From positions 1-50,775 of the forward strand of contig JAEUHB010000058.1 of assembly GCA_016794665.1 (NCBI GenBank): a DNA stretch of 50,775 nt. Direction: 5' to 3'. Position 1 is the stretch's first letter. Every line of letters starts with the position of its first letter. Of the stretch, positions 42,695-50,775 are shown piece by piece. Origin of the DNA: Opitutaceae bacterium (lineage in GTDB: Bacteria > Verrucomicrobiota > Verrucomicrobiia > Opitutales > Opitutaceae). Position numbers and translations under genes: made by a program. The notes beneath the pieces were generated by a model that was not told the DNA's origin, did not search any database, and worked only from the letters and a program-made list of their open reading frames with translations.

Positions 42695-42778
42695 TCTCGC
42701 GCCCGGGATGATCGCGTGATTGCCAGCGCGGTCTTGGCCGCCCCATCGTCCCGCTCACCGCTGGTCACTTCACTTTCC

Positions 42779-44158
42779 ATGAAATCCCCCCTGCCCCCGA
42801 ATCGCCGCACGTTCCTCAAGACCCTCGGCGCCGCCGGCCTCGCGGCCCCGTTTTTCGCCCGCAACCTGCACGCCGCCGCGCCGAGCCGCGTGCTGCGCCA
42901 CGCGAGCTTCGGCTCCGCCGGCATGGCCGCCGCGGACATCCAGGCCATCACCAGCAACGACTACGTGAAACTCGTCGCCGTCGCCGAGGTGGATCTCACG
43001 CGGGCCAAGGCGTTGCAGGAAAAATTCCCCGGCGTCCGCGTCTACCAGGACTGGCGCCAGCTGCTCGACAAGGAGGCGAAGAACATCGACTCCGTGAACG
43101 TCTCTACGCCTGACCACATGCACGCGCCGATTGCCGCGTCGGCCATGATGCTCGGCAAGCACTGCTACTGCCAGAAGCCCCTCGCGCACAACCTGCATGA
43201 GACGCGCATGCTCACCCGCCTCGCGCGGGAGAAGAAGCTCGTCACGCAGATGGGCATCCAGATTCACAGCTACAAGGTCTACCGCCAGGCCGTCGCCCTC
43301 GTGCAAAGCGGCGCGATCGGCAAGGTGAAGGAAGTCCACACGTGGAGCAGCAAGAAGTGGGGCGACACCGGCCGCCCGCCGCAGCGGAGCGATGCGCTCC
43401 CGGCAAATTTCAACTGGGACCTCTGGCTCGGCGTCGCGGCGGAACGGCCTTTTGTCGGCGGCGGCTACTATCATCCCGGCAACTGGCGCAAGCGGCTCGA
43501 TTTCGGCACCGGCACCTTCGGCGACATGGGCTGCCACATCTTCGATCCGGTCTTCAACGCCCTCGCGCTCACCGCGCCGATCTCCGTGCGCTCCGAGGGT
43601 CCGGCCCCGGATCAATGGAACTGGGCCGTCAATGCCCGCATCCGTTACGTTTTCCCCCGCACACCGTTCACCGCGGGCGACACGGTCCCGGTCACTTGGT
43701 ATGACGGCGACGAGCGCCCGCCCGCCGAAATTCGCGCGCTCATCGCCACGCCAGCAACCGCTGCGAGCGACGCCGCCAAGAAACGCAAAGGCGCAGACAA
43801 CGACAGCCAAGGCTCTATCATCATCGGCACCGCCGGCGTGCTGCACGTGCCGCACGTCGCGGCGCCGCGGCTTTTCCCGCTCGAGAAATTCCGCGACTTC
43901 GCGCTCCCCGAGGCCGAGCAGGGCCATCACTGGACCCTGTGGACCGACGCCTGCCTGAACGGCACCAAGCCCCCGTCCGCAAGCTTCGACTACTCCGGCC
44001 CGATGACTGAGTCCGTGCTCCTCGGCAGCGTCGCCGTGCGCTTTCCGCAGAAGACGCTCCAGTGGAATTCCACCGCGCTGCGCTTTGAGAACAGCAAGGA
44101 AGCCAATGCCTACGTGCGCCGCACCTACCGCAAGGGTTGGGAAGTCGCGGGCCTCTGA
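42779..44158 (+). CDS. Tat-exported Gfo/Idh/MocA oxidoreductase
   Basis: A 459-residue dehydrogenase-fold protein. The Tat signal is NRRTFLKTLGAAGLAAPFF. The Rossmann part has FGSAGMAAADIQAI, VAVAEVDLTRAKAL and VNVSTPDHMHAPIA. The family catalytic motif appears as CQKPLAHN, with the usual Glu replaced by Gln, as in many Verrucomicrobial relatives. GTGTFGDMGCHIFD and PDQWNWAVNARIRYVF mark the C-terminal part. NAD would be needed in the periplasm, or the protein carries bound NAD from the cytoplasm (Tat permits this), as in glycosidase-type GH109 relatives. It follows the lyase gene by 84 bases and precedes the giant dehydrogenase-cytochrome gene by 11. The role is probably a sugar modification within this locus. 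Confidence 0.9.
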   Translation: MKSPLPPNRRTFLKTLGAAGLAAPFFARNLHAAAPSRVLRHASFGSAGMAAADIQAITSNDYVKLVAVAEVDLTRAKALQEKFPGVRVYQDWRQLLDKEAKNIDSVNVSTPDHMHAPIAASAMMLGKHCYCQKPLAHNLHETRMLTRLAREKKLVTQMGIQIHSYKVYRQAVALVQSGAIGKVKEVHTWSSKKWGDTGRPPQRSDALPANFNWDLWLGVAAERPFVGGGYYHPGNWRKRLDFGTGTFGDMGCHIFDPVFNALALTAPISVRSEGPAPDQWNWAVNARIRYVFPRTPFTAGDTVPVTWYDGDERPPAEIRALIATPATAASDAAKKRKGADNDSQGSIIIGTAGVLHVPHVAAPRLFPLEKFRDFALPEAEQGHHWTLWTDACLNGTKPPSASFDYSGPMTESVLLGSVAVRFPQKTLQWNSTALRFENSKEANAYVRRTYRKGWEVAGL

Positions 44159-44169
44159 ACCACCTCGCC

Positions 44170-47100
44170 ATGCTTCGCCTCGCCCGCGCGATCCTCGCGT
44201 CCTGGTCCGTCGGCCTCGCCATCGTTTTCGCCGCCGAGCCGGCGGCGCCGTTCGGGCAGACGCGGCCGCGGGCGGATCCCCCGGCCACTCCGCCGACGCC
44301 CGAGGAGCTGCGCCCGCTCGTCGTCGCGCCCCCGGAATTTGAAGTCGGCGTCTTTGCCACCGCCGATCAGGCCAACTATCCCGTCTCCGTCGCCGCCGCG
44401 CCGGACGGCACGCTCTACGTCGCGAGCGACGCCAATTCCTCGCTCGGCACCGATCTCGGCCGCGGCCGGATCATCCGGCTGCGTGATACTGATGGCGACG
44501 GCCGCGCCGACGAGGTCCGCCCTTTCGCCAAGGTCGATTCCCCGCGCGGCCTAGTCTGGGACGTTGATCGGCTCTACGTGATGCACCCGCCGCACCTGAG
44601 CGTTTTCATTGATCGCGACGGCGACGGCATCGCGGACGAGCAGAAGATCCTCGTGAAAGACATCGCGTTCTCCTTCCGCGATCGTCCCGCCGATCATTCC
44701 TCCAACGGCGTCACGCTCGGCGTCGACGGCTGGCTTTATCTCGCGATTGGCGACTTCGGTTTCATGGCCGCCGAGGGCACCGATGGCCGGCGGCTCCAGC
44801 TGCGCGGCGGCGGAGTCGTGCGCGTGCGGCCGGACGGCACCGGCCTCGAGCTCTTCGCGCGCGGCACCCGCAACATCCTCGAGGTCGCGCTGAGCCCGCT
44901 CCTCGACGGAATCGCCCGCGACAACACGAACGACGGCGACGGCTGGGACATCCGCCTCCATCACTTCAGCGGCCTCGAGGAACACGGCTATCCGGCGCTC
45001 TACAAGAATTTCGCCGCCGAGGCCGTCGCGCCACTGGCCGACTACGGCGGCGGCTCGGGCTGCGGCGCGCTCTGGCTCGACGAGCCCGGCATCCCCGCGA
45101 AGTGGAACGCGAGCCCGCTCACCGTGGATTGGGGCCGCGAACGCGTTTATCACCACGCGCTCACGCCCCGGGGCGCGACGTTCGCCGCCGCGCAGGAGGA
45201 ATTCGCCAAGGCGCCGCGCGCCACCGATCTCGATGTCGACGCACAGAGCCGGATCTACCTCGCGAGCTGGCGCGGCGGCCAATACGGCTACGCGGGGCCG
45301 AACATCGGCTTCATCGCGCGACTCACCGTGCGGGACTACACGCCCGCGCCCCTGCCGGATTTCACCCGTGCAACCGGGCCGGACTTGGTCGCGCTCTTCA
45401 GCTCCGCGAGCCACCGCACCCGCTTGGCGGCGCAGCGCCACCTGCTGCGTCGCGGCGTGGCCAACGAGGTCGTCGCTCTCGCCACCCTCGCGTCCGATGC
45501 CACCCGCCCGCTCGTGTCGCGGGTGCTCGCCCTGTTCACCCTCAAGCAGGCGCTCGGTGAAAAATCCCACCCGGTCCTCGCCCGACTCGCTGCCGATCCC
45601 GCCGTCGCGGCCTGGGCCATCCGCGCACTGACCGATCACGAGGGCCACCTCGCCACGGTGCCGGCCGCACCCCTCCAGGCCGGCCTCAAGTCCGCCGACG
45701 CGCGCACCCGCAAGGAAGCCGCCGTCGCCTTTGCGCGCCTCGGGCAGCCTAGTTTCGCCGCGCCGGTCGCCGCCCTCCTCGGCGACGCCGATCCGGTCGT
45801 CGCGCACACCGCCGTGAAAGCCCTCGTCCGCCTCCGCGCCGCCGATCCTGCGTTTGCTGTCATCGAGTCTTCGTCCGAATCTCCGGCGCGCCGCACCGAT
45901 GCGCTGCGCGTGGTGCAGGCACTGCACGATGAGAAGGTCGTCGACCGCCTCATTGCCTTGCTCGCACGAGACACCGACGACGCCCGCCGCGACGGCCTGA
46001 TCCGCACCCTCTGCCGGCTCGCGTTTACCGACGCACCGTGGACCGGCGACAGCTGGGGCACGCGGCCCGACACCCGCGGCCCTTACTACCAACCGGCGCG
46101 CTGGGCGGGCTCGGCGAAAATCAATAACGTGCTCAAGGAGCTCCAAGATCGCGCGGAGGGGCCCGCCGCGGCCAAGCTCAACGAGATCTTCTCCCTCTAC
46201 CGCGTTTCGCCGGGCGACAGCACAGCCCGCCTGATGACGCTAGCCGCCACCGACGACTCGCTGCTCCCCGCCCTCGCGCAGCAGCTCGCCGGCGCCGACA
46301 CGGTGCCGCCCGCCGCCATCCCCCTCCTGCTGAAGGCCATCGCCTACGCCCCGCCCGCGCCGCCTCCGCCGCCCCCCCCGGCCGAGGGCGCGCCCGCGCC
46401 GCAGAAAAAGAAGGCCTTCAACCGTGCGCCCAACACCGCCCCCACGCAGATCGCCGCGATGCAAGCCCTCGTGCGCATCGGCACCGCCGAGGCGATGCGC
46501 GTCGTGCTCGACACGCTGCCGACCCTGCGCAACGCCGGCCGCCTCGGCGACGGCGCGCGGGATCGCTCCGCCAACGCCCTGTTTCAGTCGCCGGCGATGG
46601 GCAACCACTACCGCCTCTTCGGCGAGGCCGCCGCCAAGCTCGACGGCGAGCGCTCGACGTGGGCGGACGCGGTGCTGCTCCACCTTTCCGCCCAGAAGTT
46701 CGGCTCACCCGAGGCACGCGCCTTCGCGACCACCGCCGTGGACGACGGTTGGAAAATCCCCGCCCGCCGCGCGCAGCTCGTCCGCGCCGCCGCGCTCGGC
46801 CGCGAGACTTCGCGGGCCAGCGCCCTCGTCGCCGCTCTCGACGATCCCGTTGCCGAGGTCGCCGAGGCTGCGCGCGCGACCGTCGCCGCCCTAAAGATTG
46901 ACGCCGATGCCATCCGGGCGGAGAGCCGGCAGACGTCGCCGCTCGTTGGCTCGATCGCGCCGGCTGAGGTGCTGCCGCTGGTCGTCGCCCAGCGCGGTTC
47001 CGTCGCCCGCGGCGAGCAGGTGTTCGCATTGGCGGGCTGCGTGGCTTGCCACACCGTCAACGCCGCCGATCCCCTCAAGGGTCCTTTCCTCGGCAACGCG

Positions 47101-47418
47101 GCGAAGATGTTCCCGCGCCGCGAACTCGCCGAGGCCATCCTCGATCCGGGCAAGAGCATCGCGCAGGGCTTCGTCACGAACCAGTTCACGCTCAAGGACG
47201 GCTCGACCGCGCTGGGCTTCGTGACGCGCGAGAGCGCCGAGGTGGTCTCCGTGCGCGACATCGCCGGCCAGCAGCGCGACATCCGCGTCGCCGATGTCGC
47301 CAAGCGCGACCACCTTCCGACCTCGCTCATGCCGCCCGGCCTCATGCTGGGGCTCACCGTCCGGGACTTCGCGTCGCTGCTCGACTACCTGGAGTCGTTG
47401 TCCGCCGGGAAAAACTGA
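44170..47418 (+). CDS. Large secreted PVC dehydrogenase/HEAT/c-type cytochrome protein
   Basis: A 1082-residue exported protein. After a signal peptide comes a PVC-type propeller: EVGVFATADQANYPVSVAAA, DTDGDGRADEVRPF, a second FIDRDGDGIADEQ, and GVDGWLYLAIGDFGF. HEAT repeats span about 400-800 (LARLAADPAVAAWAIRALTDHE and similar) with a Pro-rich linker (PPAPPPPPPP) near 725. The C-terminal heme-binding module has CVACH at 957-961 with later Met candidates in SLMPPGLM and DPGKSIAQGFVTNQ, a PVC-specific region. It is like the gene at 9926-12496 but longer and with more HEAT repeats. It follows the Gfo/Idh/MocA gene by 11 bases, so the two are probably co-transcribed. The substrate is unknown. 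Confidence 0.88.
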   Translation: MLRLARAILASWSVGLAIVFAAEPAAPFGQTRPRADPPATPPTPEELRPLVVAPPEFEVGVFATADQANYPVSVAAAPDGTLYVASDANSSLGTDLGRGRIIRLRDTDGDGRADEVRPFAKVDSPRGLVWDVDRLYVMHPPHLSVFIDRDGDGIADEQKILVKDIAFSFRDRPADHSSNGVTLGVDGWLYLAIGDFGFMAAEGTDGRRLQLRGGGVVRVRPDGTGLELFARGTRNILEVALSPLLDGIARDNTNDGDGWDIRLHHFSGLEEHGYPALYKNFAAEAVAPLADYGGGSGCGALWLDEPGIPAKWNASPLTVDWGRERVYHHALTPRGATFAAAQEEFAKAPRATDLDVDAQSRIYLASWRGGQYGYAGPNIGFIARLTVRDYTPAPLPDFTRATGPDLVALFSSASHRTRLAAQRHLLRRGVANEVVALATLASDATRPLVSRVLALFTLKQALGEKSHPVLARLAADPAVAAWAIRALTDHEGHLATVPAAPLQAGLKSADARTRKEAAVAFARLGQPSFAAPVAALLGDADPVVAHTAVKALVRLRAADPAFAVIESSSESPARRTDALRVVQALHDEKVVDRLIALLARDTDDARRDGLIRTLCRLAFTDAPWTGDSWGTRPDTRGPYYQPARWAGSAKINNVLKELQDRAEGPAAAKLNEIFSLYRVSPGDSTARLMTLAATDDSLLPALAQQLAGADTVPPAAIPLLLKAIAYAPPAPPPPPPPAEGAPAPQKKKAFNRAPNTAPTQIAAMQALVRIGTAEAMRVVLDTLPTLRNAGRLGDGARDRSANALFQSPAMGNHYRLFGEAAAKLDGERSTWADAVLLHLSAQKFGSPEARAFATTAVDDGWKIPARRAQLVRAAALGRETSRASALVAALDDPVAEVAEAARATVAALKIDADAIRAESRQTSPLVGSIAPAEVLPLVVAQRGSVARGEQVFALAGCVACHTVNAADPLKGPFLGNAAKMFPRRELAEAILDPGKSIAQGFVTNQFTLKDGSTALGFVTRESAEVVSVRDIAGQQRDIRVADVAKRDHLPTSLMPPGLMLGLTVRDFASLLDYLESLSAGKN

Positions 47419-47481
47419 CGGCCGCCGCGCAAGGTCCGCGCCGGCGGGCCCGTCGGCGCCGCTCCCTTGGAGATTCGGCGT

Positions 47482-47509
47482 TTGGCATTTTGCTTCGCTC
47501 CTGTAGCGT
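47482..47509 (+). promoter_or_regulatory. Predicted sigma-70-type promoter giving a leaderless mRNA for the copper monooxygenase fusion
   Basis: TTGGCA at 47482-47487, a 16-base spacer and TAGCGT at 47504-47509. Six bases separate the -10-like box from the ATG at 47516, the same spacing pattern as the sigma-factor gene (TAnnnT plus 6-7 bases plus ATG). Prediction only. Confidence 0.45.
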
Positions 47510-47515
47510 GGCCCC

Positions 47516-50500
47516 ATGCGGTTTATTTGTTTTCTCGCCGTCAGCCTGTTCGCGTCGCTTGCCTTGCGCGCCTCGCCGCACGCGATGGCGCCGATTGATA
47601 CGCGCGCCTTTGCCGCCAACGTCGCCGGCGCGCTCGCGCCCGGCGGCGTCGTGCCCAATTTCCGCCTGACCGATCATCGCGGCGTCACGCGCGAGCTCTA
47701 CTACGACACCACGGCCAAGGCCACCGTCCTCGTCTTCACGTCCGCCGGCAGCGCCCGCACCGTGCGGACCGCCGCGGCGCTGCGGGCGCTGCGCGCCCGC
47801 TTCCCCGCGAACGAAGTGATCATCTGGCAGGTCGAGTCCGCCGCCGGAACAACCCGCGCGGCCGTCGCCGCCACCCAGGCGCTCACCAATAATGACACCC
47901 CCGCCCTGCTCGACGACGCCCAGCTCGTCGCCACCGAGCTCGATGCGACGCGTGAGCTCGAGACGTTTGTCATCGGCGCGATGCCGTTTGCGTTCCTCGC
48001 TTACCGTGGGCCGCTCGACAACGCCGACCCGGCCTCGCTCGCCGCGCCCACGGAACACTATGCCGCCGATGCCGTCACGGCCGTCCTCGCCGGCCGCGCG
48101 CCCGCCAAGCCGTCCGTGGCGATGCCGGCCGCCGCCCCGCTCCTCGATCTCCTGCCGCCGCCGGCGATCGACTACGCGCGCGACGTCGCGCCGATCGTGC
48201 TGCGCCGCTGCGTGGCGTGCCATTCGCCCGGCAGCATCGCGCCGCACACCTACTCGCGATTCGACGATCTCGCGCTGCGCGCGAGCGCCGTGCGCGCGTC
48301 GATGCTGCAAAAGCGCATGTCGCCGTGGCACGCCGACCCGCAGTATGGCGTCTTCGCCAACGATCTCCTCCCCACGCCCGCCGAGAACGCCACCCTCCAC
48401 GCGTGGGCTCGCGCCGGCGCACCGCGCGGCACCGGCCCGGATCCGCTGGCGAGCGCCACGCCCCCCGCCAACGGCTGGGCCCTCGGCCAGCCCGACCTTG
48501 TGCTCACGATTCCCAAGCAGGATCTGCCGGCGAGCGGTGTGATCGATTACCGCTACGTCACGGTCGCCGTGCCGACGACGACCGACCGCTGGCTGCGCGC
48601 CGCGGTCGTGCGGCCGGGCAACCTCCGCGTCGTGCACCACGCCCTGCTCTTCGAGGGCTCGACCGCGGATCTCCTGTTCACGGCGCTCACGACCGGACAG
48701 CTCCCGGGACTCGGCGGCTACTTCGCGGCCTACGCGCCGGGGATGGTGCAAGGGGCTTTCCCTGACGGCACGGGCAAACTCCTCAAGGCCGGCAGCCAGG
48801 TCACGTTCCAGATGCACTACACGCCCAGCGGCCAGCCCGAGAGCGACCAGACGCAGATCGGCCTCTACTTTTTTGATCAGCCGCCGCCGCGCGAGCTGCG
48901 CACAAATGCCGCCGTCAACGTCGCGCTTTCCATCCCGCCCGGCGCGCGGGAATACGAGCGCACCGCGAGCTTCACCGCCTCCGCCACGCGCGACGTCATG
49001 CTCTACGAGCTCAACCCGCACATGCACTACCGCGGGAAACGCTTCCGCTTCGAGGCCACTTATCCCGACGGCTCCACCGAGACGCTGCTCAACGTGCCGC
49101 AATACGACTTCGCGTGGCAGAGCGGCTACCGCCTCACCCAGCCCAAGCGTCTTCCGCGCGGCACGGTCATCCGCGTTAACGGCGCGTTCGACAATTCCGC
49201 GCTCAATCCCGCCAATCCCAACGCGCGCTCGACCGTGACGTTTGGCGAGCAGAGCAACGACGAGATGTTCATCGGCTACATCAATTACGCCGAACTGCCG
49301 GAAAACATGACCGTCCTGCCGCCAACCTTCGCTGCCAATGTCGCGGCCCGTGGCCGGGTGGGCGAATCACTCTCCGTGGCGGTGCCCGCCTCCGGCGTCG
49401 GCCCTCGTTACCGCGCGGCTTCGCTTCCCGCCGGCCTCGCTCTCAATCCGGCGACCGGCGTGATCACCGGCCGGCCCACAACCGCGGGCCGGCATGTGGT
49501 GGTCGTCACCGCCGAAAACGCCGCCGGCTCCGCCGCCGCCCTCGTCGATCTTGCGGTCGCACCGCCCGGCGCGCCCGCGTTCACCATCCAACCACGCAGC
49601 GCCCGCGCCCGTCTCGGCGGCAACGTTACGCTCACCGCCGCCGTCAGCGCTTCTCCCACGCCGGTCTACACGTGGTATTTCCGGGGCGGCGAATTCTGCA
49701 ACACGGACACGCCCGAGCTCACGCTCACCAACATCACCGCCGCCCACGCGGGTGATTACTTTTGCGTCGCCGCAAATCCCGCCGGCACTGCGCGCAGCGC
49801 CACCGCCACCGTCTCGCTGGAGTTCAGCGGACTCGTGAACCTCTCCGCCCGCGCTAGCGTCGGCACCGGCGCCAACGTCGTCATCCCCGGCATCACCGTG
49901 CGCGGCGATAAACCCAAGACCCTGCTCCTTCGCGCCGCCGGCCCCGCGCTCGCCGCGCTCGGCGTGCCGGGCACGCTGGCCAATCCCACCGTAAGCGTCT
50001 TCAACGCCGCGGGCGACCGCGTGCTCGTGAACGACAACTGGGGCGAGGTGCCCGATGTCCCGGCCCTGCGCGCCGCTGCTTCGGCGCAGGGCGCGTTTGC
50101 GCTCCCCGAGGGCAGCCGCGATGCCGCGATGCTCGTCACGCTCGCCCCCGGCAGTTACACCGTGCAGGTCGCCGGCGCCGGCACGGGGGCCGCCGCGCAG
50201 GGCGTGGCGCTCGTCGAGGTTTACGAGGCCGACGCCTCGCCGAGCACACTCGTCAACCTCTCGTGCCGCGCGCGCGTCGGCACCGGCGCCGATATTCTGA
50301 TCGCTGGCTTTGTCGTCGACGGCACCGAGCGGCGTCGCCTGCTCATCCGCGCCGTCGGCCCCACCCTCGGCACCCTCGGCGTCACCGGCACGCTCGCCGA
50401 TCCCAAGCTCGAGATCATCCCTTCCGGCGCGACCACCCCGATCGCGAGCAACGACAACTGGGACGCGTCGCTCGCCCCGGTGATGGCCGGCGCGGGCGCA

Positions 50501-50641
50501 TTCGCCCTCACGCCCGGCAGCCGCGATGCCGCGCTCGTCGTCACGCTCGGCCCCGGGAGCTACACCGCGCAGGTCAGCGGGGTCGGCACCGGCGCCGCCG
50601 CGCAAGGCGTGGCGATTGTCGAGGTCTACGATTTGCCGTGA
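47516..50641 (+). CDS. Secreted redoxin-like/cytochrome c/copper type II monooxygenase fusion with Ig-like and C-terminal repeats
   Basis: A 1041-residue exported protein. After the signal peptide, a redoxin fold (about 40-190) shows VPNFRLTDHRG and FVIGAMPFAFLAYRGPLDN, but the usual catalytic Cys position reads TSAGSARTVR, so it is redox-dead. A c-type heme site CVACH is at 212-216. The copper monooxygenase core follows (about 310-600). All six ligands expected from the peptidylglycine monooxygenase pattern are present: His374 and His375 (VVHHALLF), His434 (FQMHY), His502 and His504 (NPHMHYRG) and Met584 (SNDEMF). A putative-Ig segment (about 600-685) and an Ig-like domain with a Cys pair (about 688-770) precede two repeat domains (773-903, 912-1041). 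The predicted reaction is O2-dependent hydroxylation with electrons passing through the heme. Substrate unknown. Confidence 0.88.
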   Translation: MRFICFLAVSLFASLALRASPHAMAPIDTRAFAANVAGALAPGGVVPNFRLTDHRGVTRELYYDTTAKATVLVFTSAGSARTVRTAAALRALRARFPANEVIIWQVESAAGTTRAAVAATQALTNNDTPALLDDAQLVATELDATRELETFVIGAMPFAFLAYRGPLDNADPASLAAPTEHYAADAVTAVLAGRAPAKPSVAMPAAAPLLDLLPPPAIDYARDVAPIVLRRCVACHSPGSIAPHTYSRFDDLALRASAVRASMLQKRMSPWHADPQYGVFANDLLPTPAENATLHAWARAGAPRGTGPDPLASATPPANGWALGQPDLVLTIPKQDLPASGVIDYRYVTVAVPTTTDRWLRAAVVRPGNLRVVHHALLFEGSTADLLFTALTTGQLPGLGGYFAAYAPGMVQGAFPDGTGKLLKAGSQVTFQMHYTPSGQPESDQTQIGLYFFDQPPPRELRTNAAVNVALSIPPGAREYERTASFTASATRDVMLYELNPHMHYRGKRFRFEATYPDGSTETLLNVPQYDFAWQSGYRLTQPKRLPRGTVIRVNGAFDNSALNPANPNARSTVTFGEQSNDEMFIGYINYAELPENMTVLPPTFAANVAARGRVGESLSVAVPASGVGPRYRAASLPAGLALNPATGVITGRPTTAGRHVVVVTAENAAGSAAALVDLAVAPPGAPAFTIQPRSARARLGGNVTLTAAVSASPTPVYTWYFRGGEFCNTDTPELTLTNITAAHAGDYFCVAANPAGTARSATATVSLEFSGLVNLSARASVGTGANVVIPGITVRGDKPKTLLLRAAGPALAALGVPGTLANPTVSVFNAAGDRVLVNDNWGEVPDVPALRAAASAQGAFALPEGSRDAAMLVTLAPGSYTVQVAGAGTGAAAQGVALVEVYEADASPSTLVNLSCRARVGTGADILIAGFVVDGTERRRLLIRAVGPTLGTLGVTGTLADPKLEIIPSGATTPIASNDNWDASLAPVMAGAGAFALTPGSRDAALVVTLGPGSYTAQVSGVGTGAAAQGVAIVEVYDLP
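49832..50638 (+). repeat. Tandem C-terminal protein repeat, copies 3 and 4
   Basis: Codons 773-903 and 912-1041 encode two further copies of the domain seen at 20384-21193. Landmarks are LVNLSARASVGTGANVVI, LLLRAAGPALAALGVPGTL, VNDNWGE, GAFALPEGSRDAAMLVTL, PGSYTVQVAG and VALVEVY; the second copy has LLIRAVGPTL, SNDNWD, GAFALTPGSRDAALVVTL and PGSYTAQVSG. The pair sits at the extreme C-terminus in both genes. Confidence 0.88.
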
Positions 50642-50648
50642 GCAATTC

Positions 50649-50678
50649 CCGTCGCCCGCTTCATGAGAAGCGGGACGG
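50649..50678 (+). terminator. GC-rich hairpin after the copper monooxygenase gene
   Basis: CCGT, two unpaired bases and CCCGCTT form a stem with AAGCGGG and ACGG around a six-base loop (CATGAG). The stem is 11 bp with a bulge, starting eight bases after the stop. No T-tract follows, so termination would need help from other factors. Confidence 0.5.
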
Positions 50679-50775
50679 CAACCATCTGACGCTCCGTCGC
50701 GCCCGAGGCTGAACCACAGGAGGAAACGCGCTCACCTCGCGCCATGCCCCGGCCTGCCCCGCTTCCCGTCGCCGC
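50679..50775 (+). other. End of window, possible start of another gene
   Basis: About 65 bases without a recognisable gene, containing AGGAGG at 50719-50724. A possible ATG at 50744 opens 32 bases to the window edge (MPRPAPLPVA). The AGGAGG is about 20 bases upstream of it, further than a normal ribosome binding site. Too little is visible to name a product. Confidence 0.25.

Noticed and set aside
44551..46146. Long minus-strand frame over the giant dehydrogenase-cytochrome gene
   Set aside because: Antisense shadow with no domain; the plus strand has the propeller, HEAT and heme motifs.
47354..49102. Long minus-strand frame over the copper monooxygenase gene
   Set aside because: Antisense shadow; the plus-strand frame has all copper ligands and the heme motif.

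Overview
The window is about 50.8 kb of very GC-rich bacterial DNA, almost completely coding, with no gap over 300 bases, no tRNA or rRNA, no CRISPR array and no insertion sequence. The gene content points to a member of the Verrucomicrobiota, most likely Opitutaceae. The reasons are secreted PVC-type sugar dehydrogenase/c-type cytochrome fusions, Tat-exported Gfo/Idh/MocA and TIM-barrel enzymes, a CotH-like secreted protein, large secreted proteins with Ig-like domains and a shared C-terminal repeat, and an ECF sigma factor paired with a TPR Ser/Thr kinase. The assignment is by content only, not by a marker search.

Region by region: 1-2.3 kb holds the end of a glyoxalase-fold gene, a translationally coupled SDR/pseudouridine synthase pair, and a ribosome hibernation factor with a clear terminator. 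2.3-7.2 kb carries two divergent hybrid histidine kinases. 7.2-12.5 kb (minus strand) is a likely catabolic operon: secreted dehydrogenase-cytochrome, secreted alpha/beta hydrolase and MFS transporter. 12.6-21.2 kb (plus strand) has a Tat-exported DegT-type aminotransferase fold, the sigma factor/kinase pair, a small secreted protein and a large NHL/Ig surface protein. 21.3-24 kb holds a coupled pair of amidohydrolases, one apparently without its metal site, and a NagA-like deacetylase.

24-35.6 kb is mostly housekeeping: xerC, mazG, trpC, a DUF5069-like gene, rsmA, a secreted protein/lipoprotein/GNAT operon, a periplasmic isoaspartyl peptidase, an M48 protease, purH, apaG, a beta-CASP metallo-beta-lactamase and a small membrane protein. 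35.6-38.3 kb has an HDOD protein divergent from a CotH-like protein with collagen-like Gly/Pro tracts. 38.3-47.4 kb looks like a sugar/polysaccharide locus: two sugar-isomerase TIM barrels, a heparinase II/III-type lyase, a Gfo/Idh/MocA oxidoreductase and a giant PVC dehydrogenase-HEAT-cytochrome. 47.5-50.6 kb encodes a 1041-residue secreted fusion of a cysteine-less redoxin, a c-type heme site, a two-copper monooxygenase core with all six copper ligands, Ig-like domains and the same C-terminal repeat seen at 20.4-21.2 kb.

Two themes recur. Much of the coding capacity is exported, including folds that normally bind PLP or NAD and are here fitted with twin-arginine signals. Start codons mostly lack a Shine-Dalgarno sequence and are preceded by C/T-rich sequence; two genes have a promoter placed so that the mRNA would start at or next to the ATG.

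The strongest candidates for something new are the copper monooxygenase fusion, the shared C-terminal repeat, the CotH protein with a Gly/Pro insert beside its active site, and the metal-site-less amidohydrolase. All functions are read from motifs and protein-family knowledge; no database search was possible.
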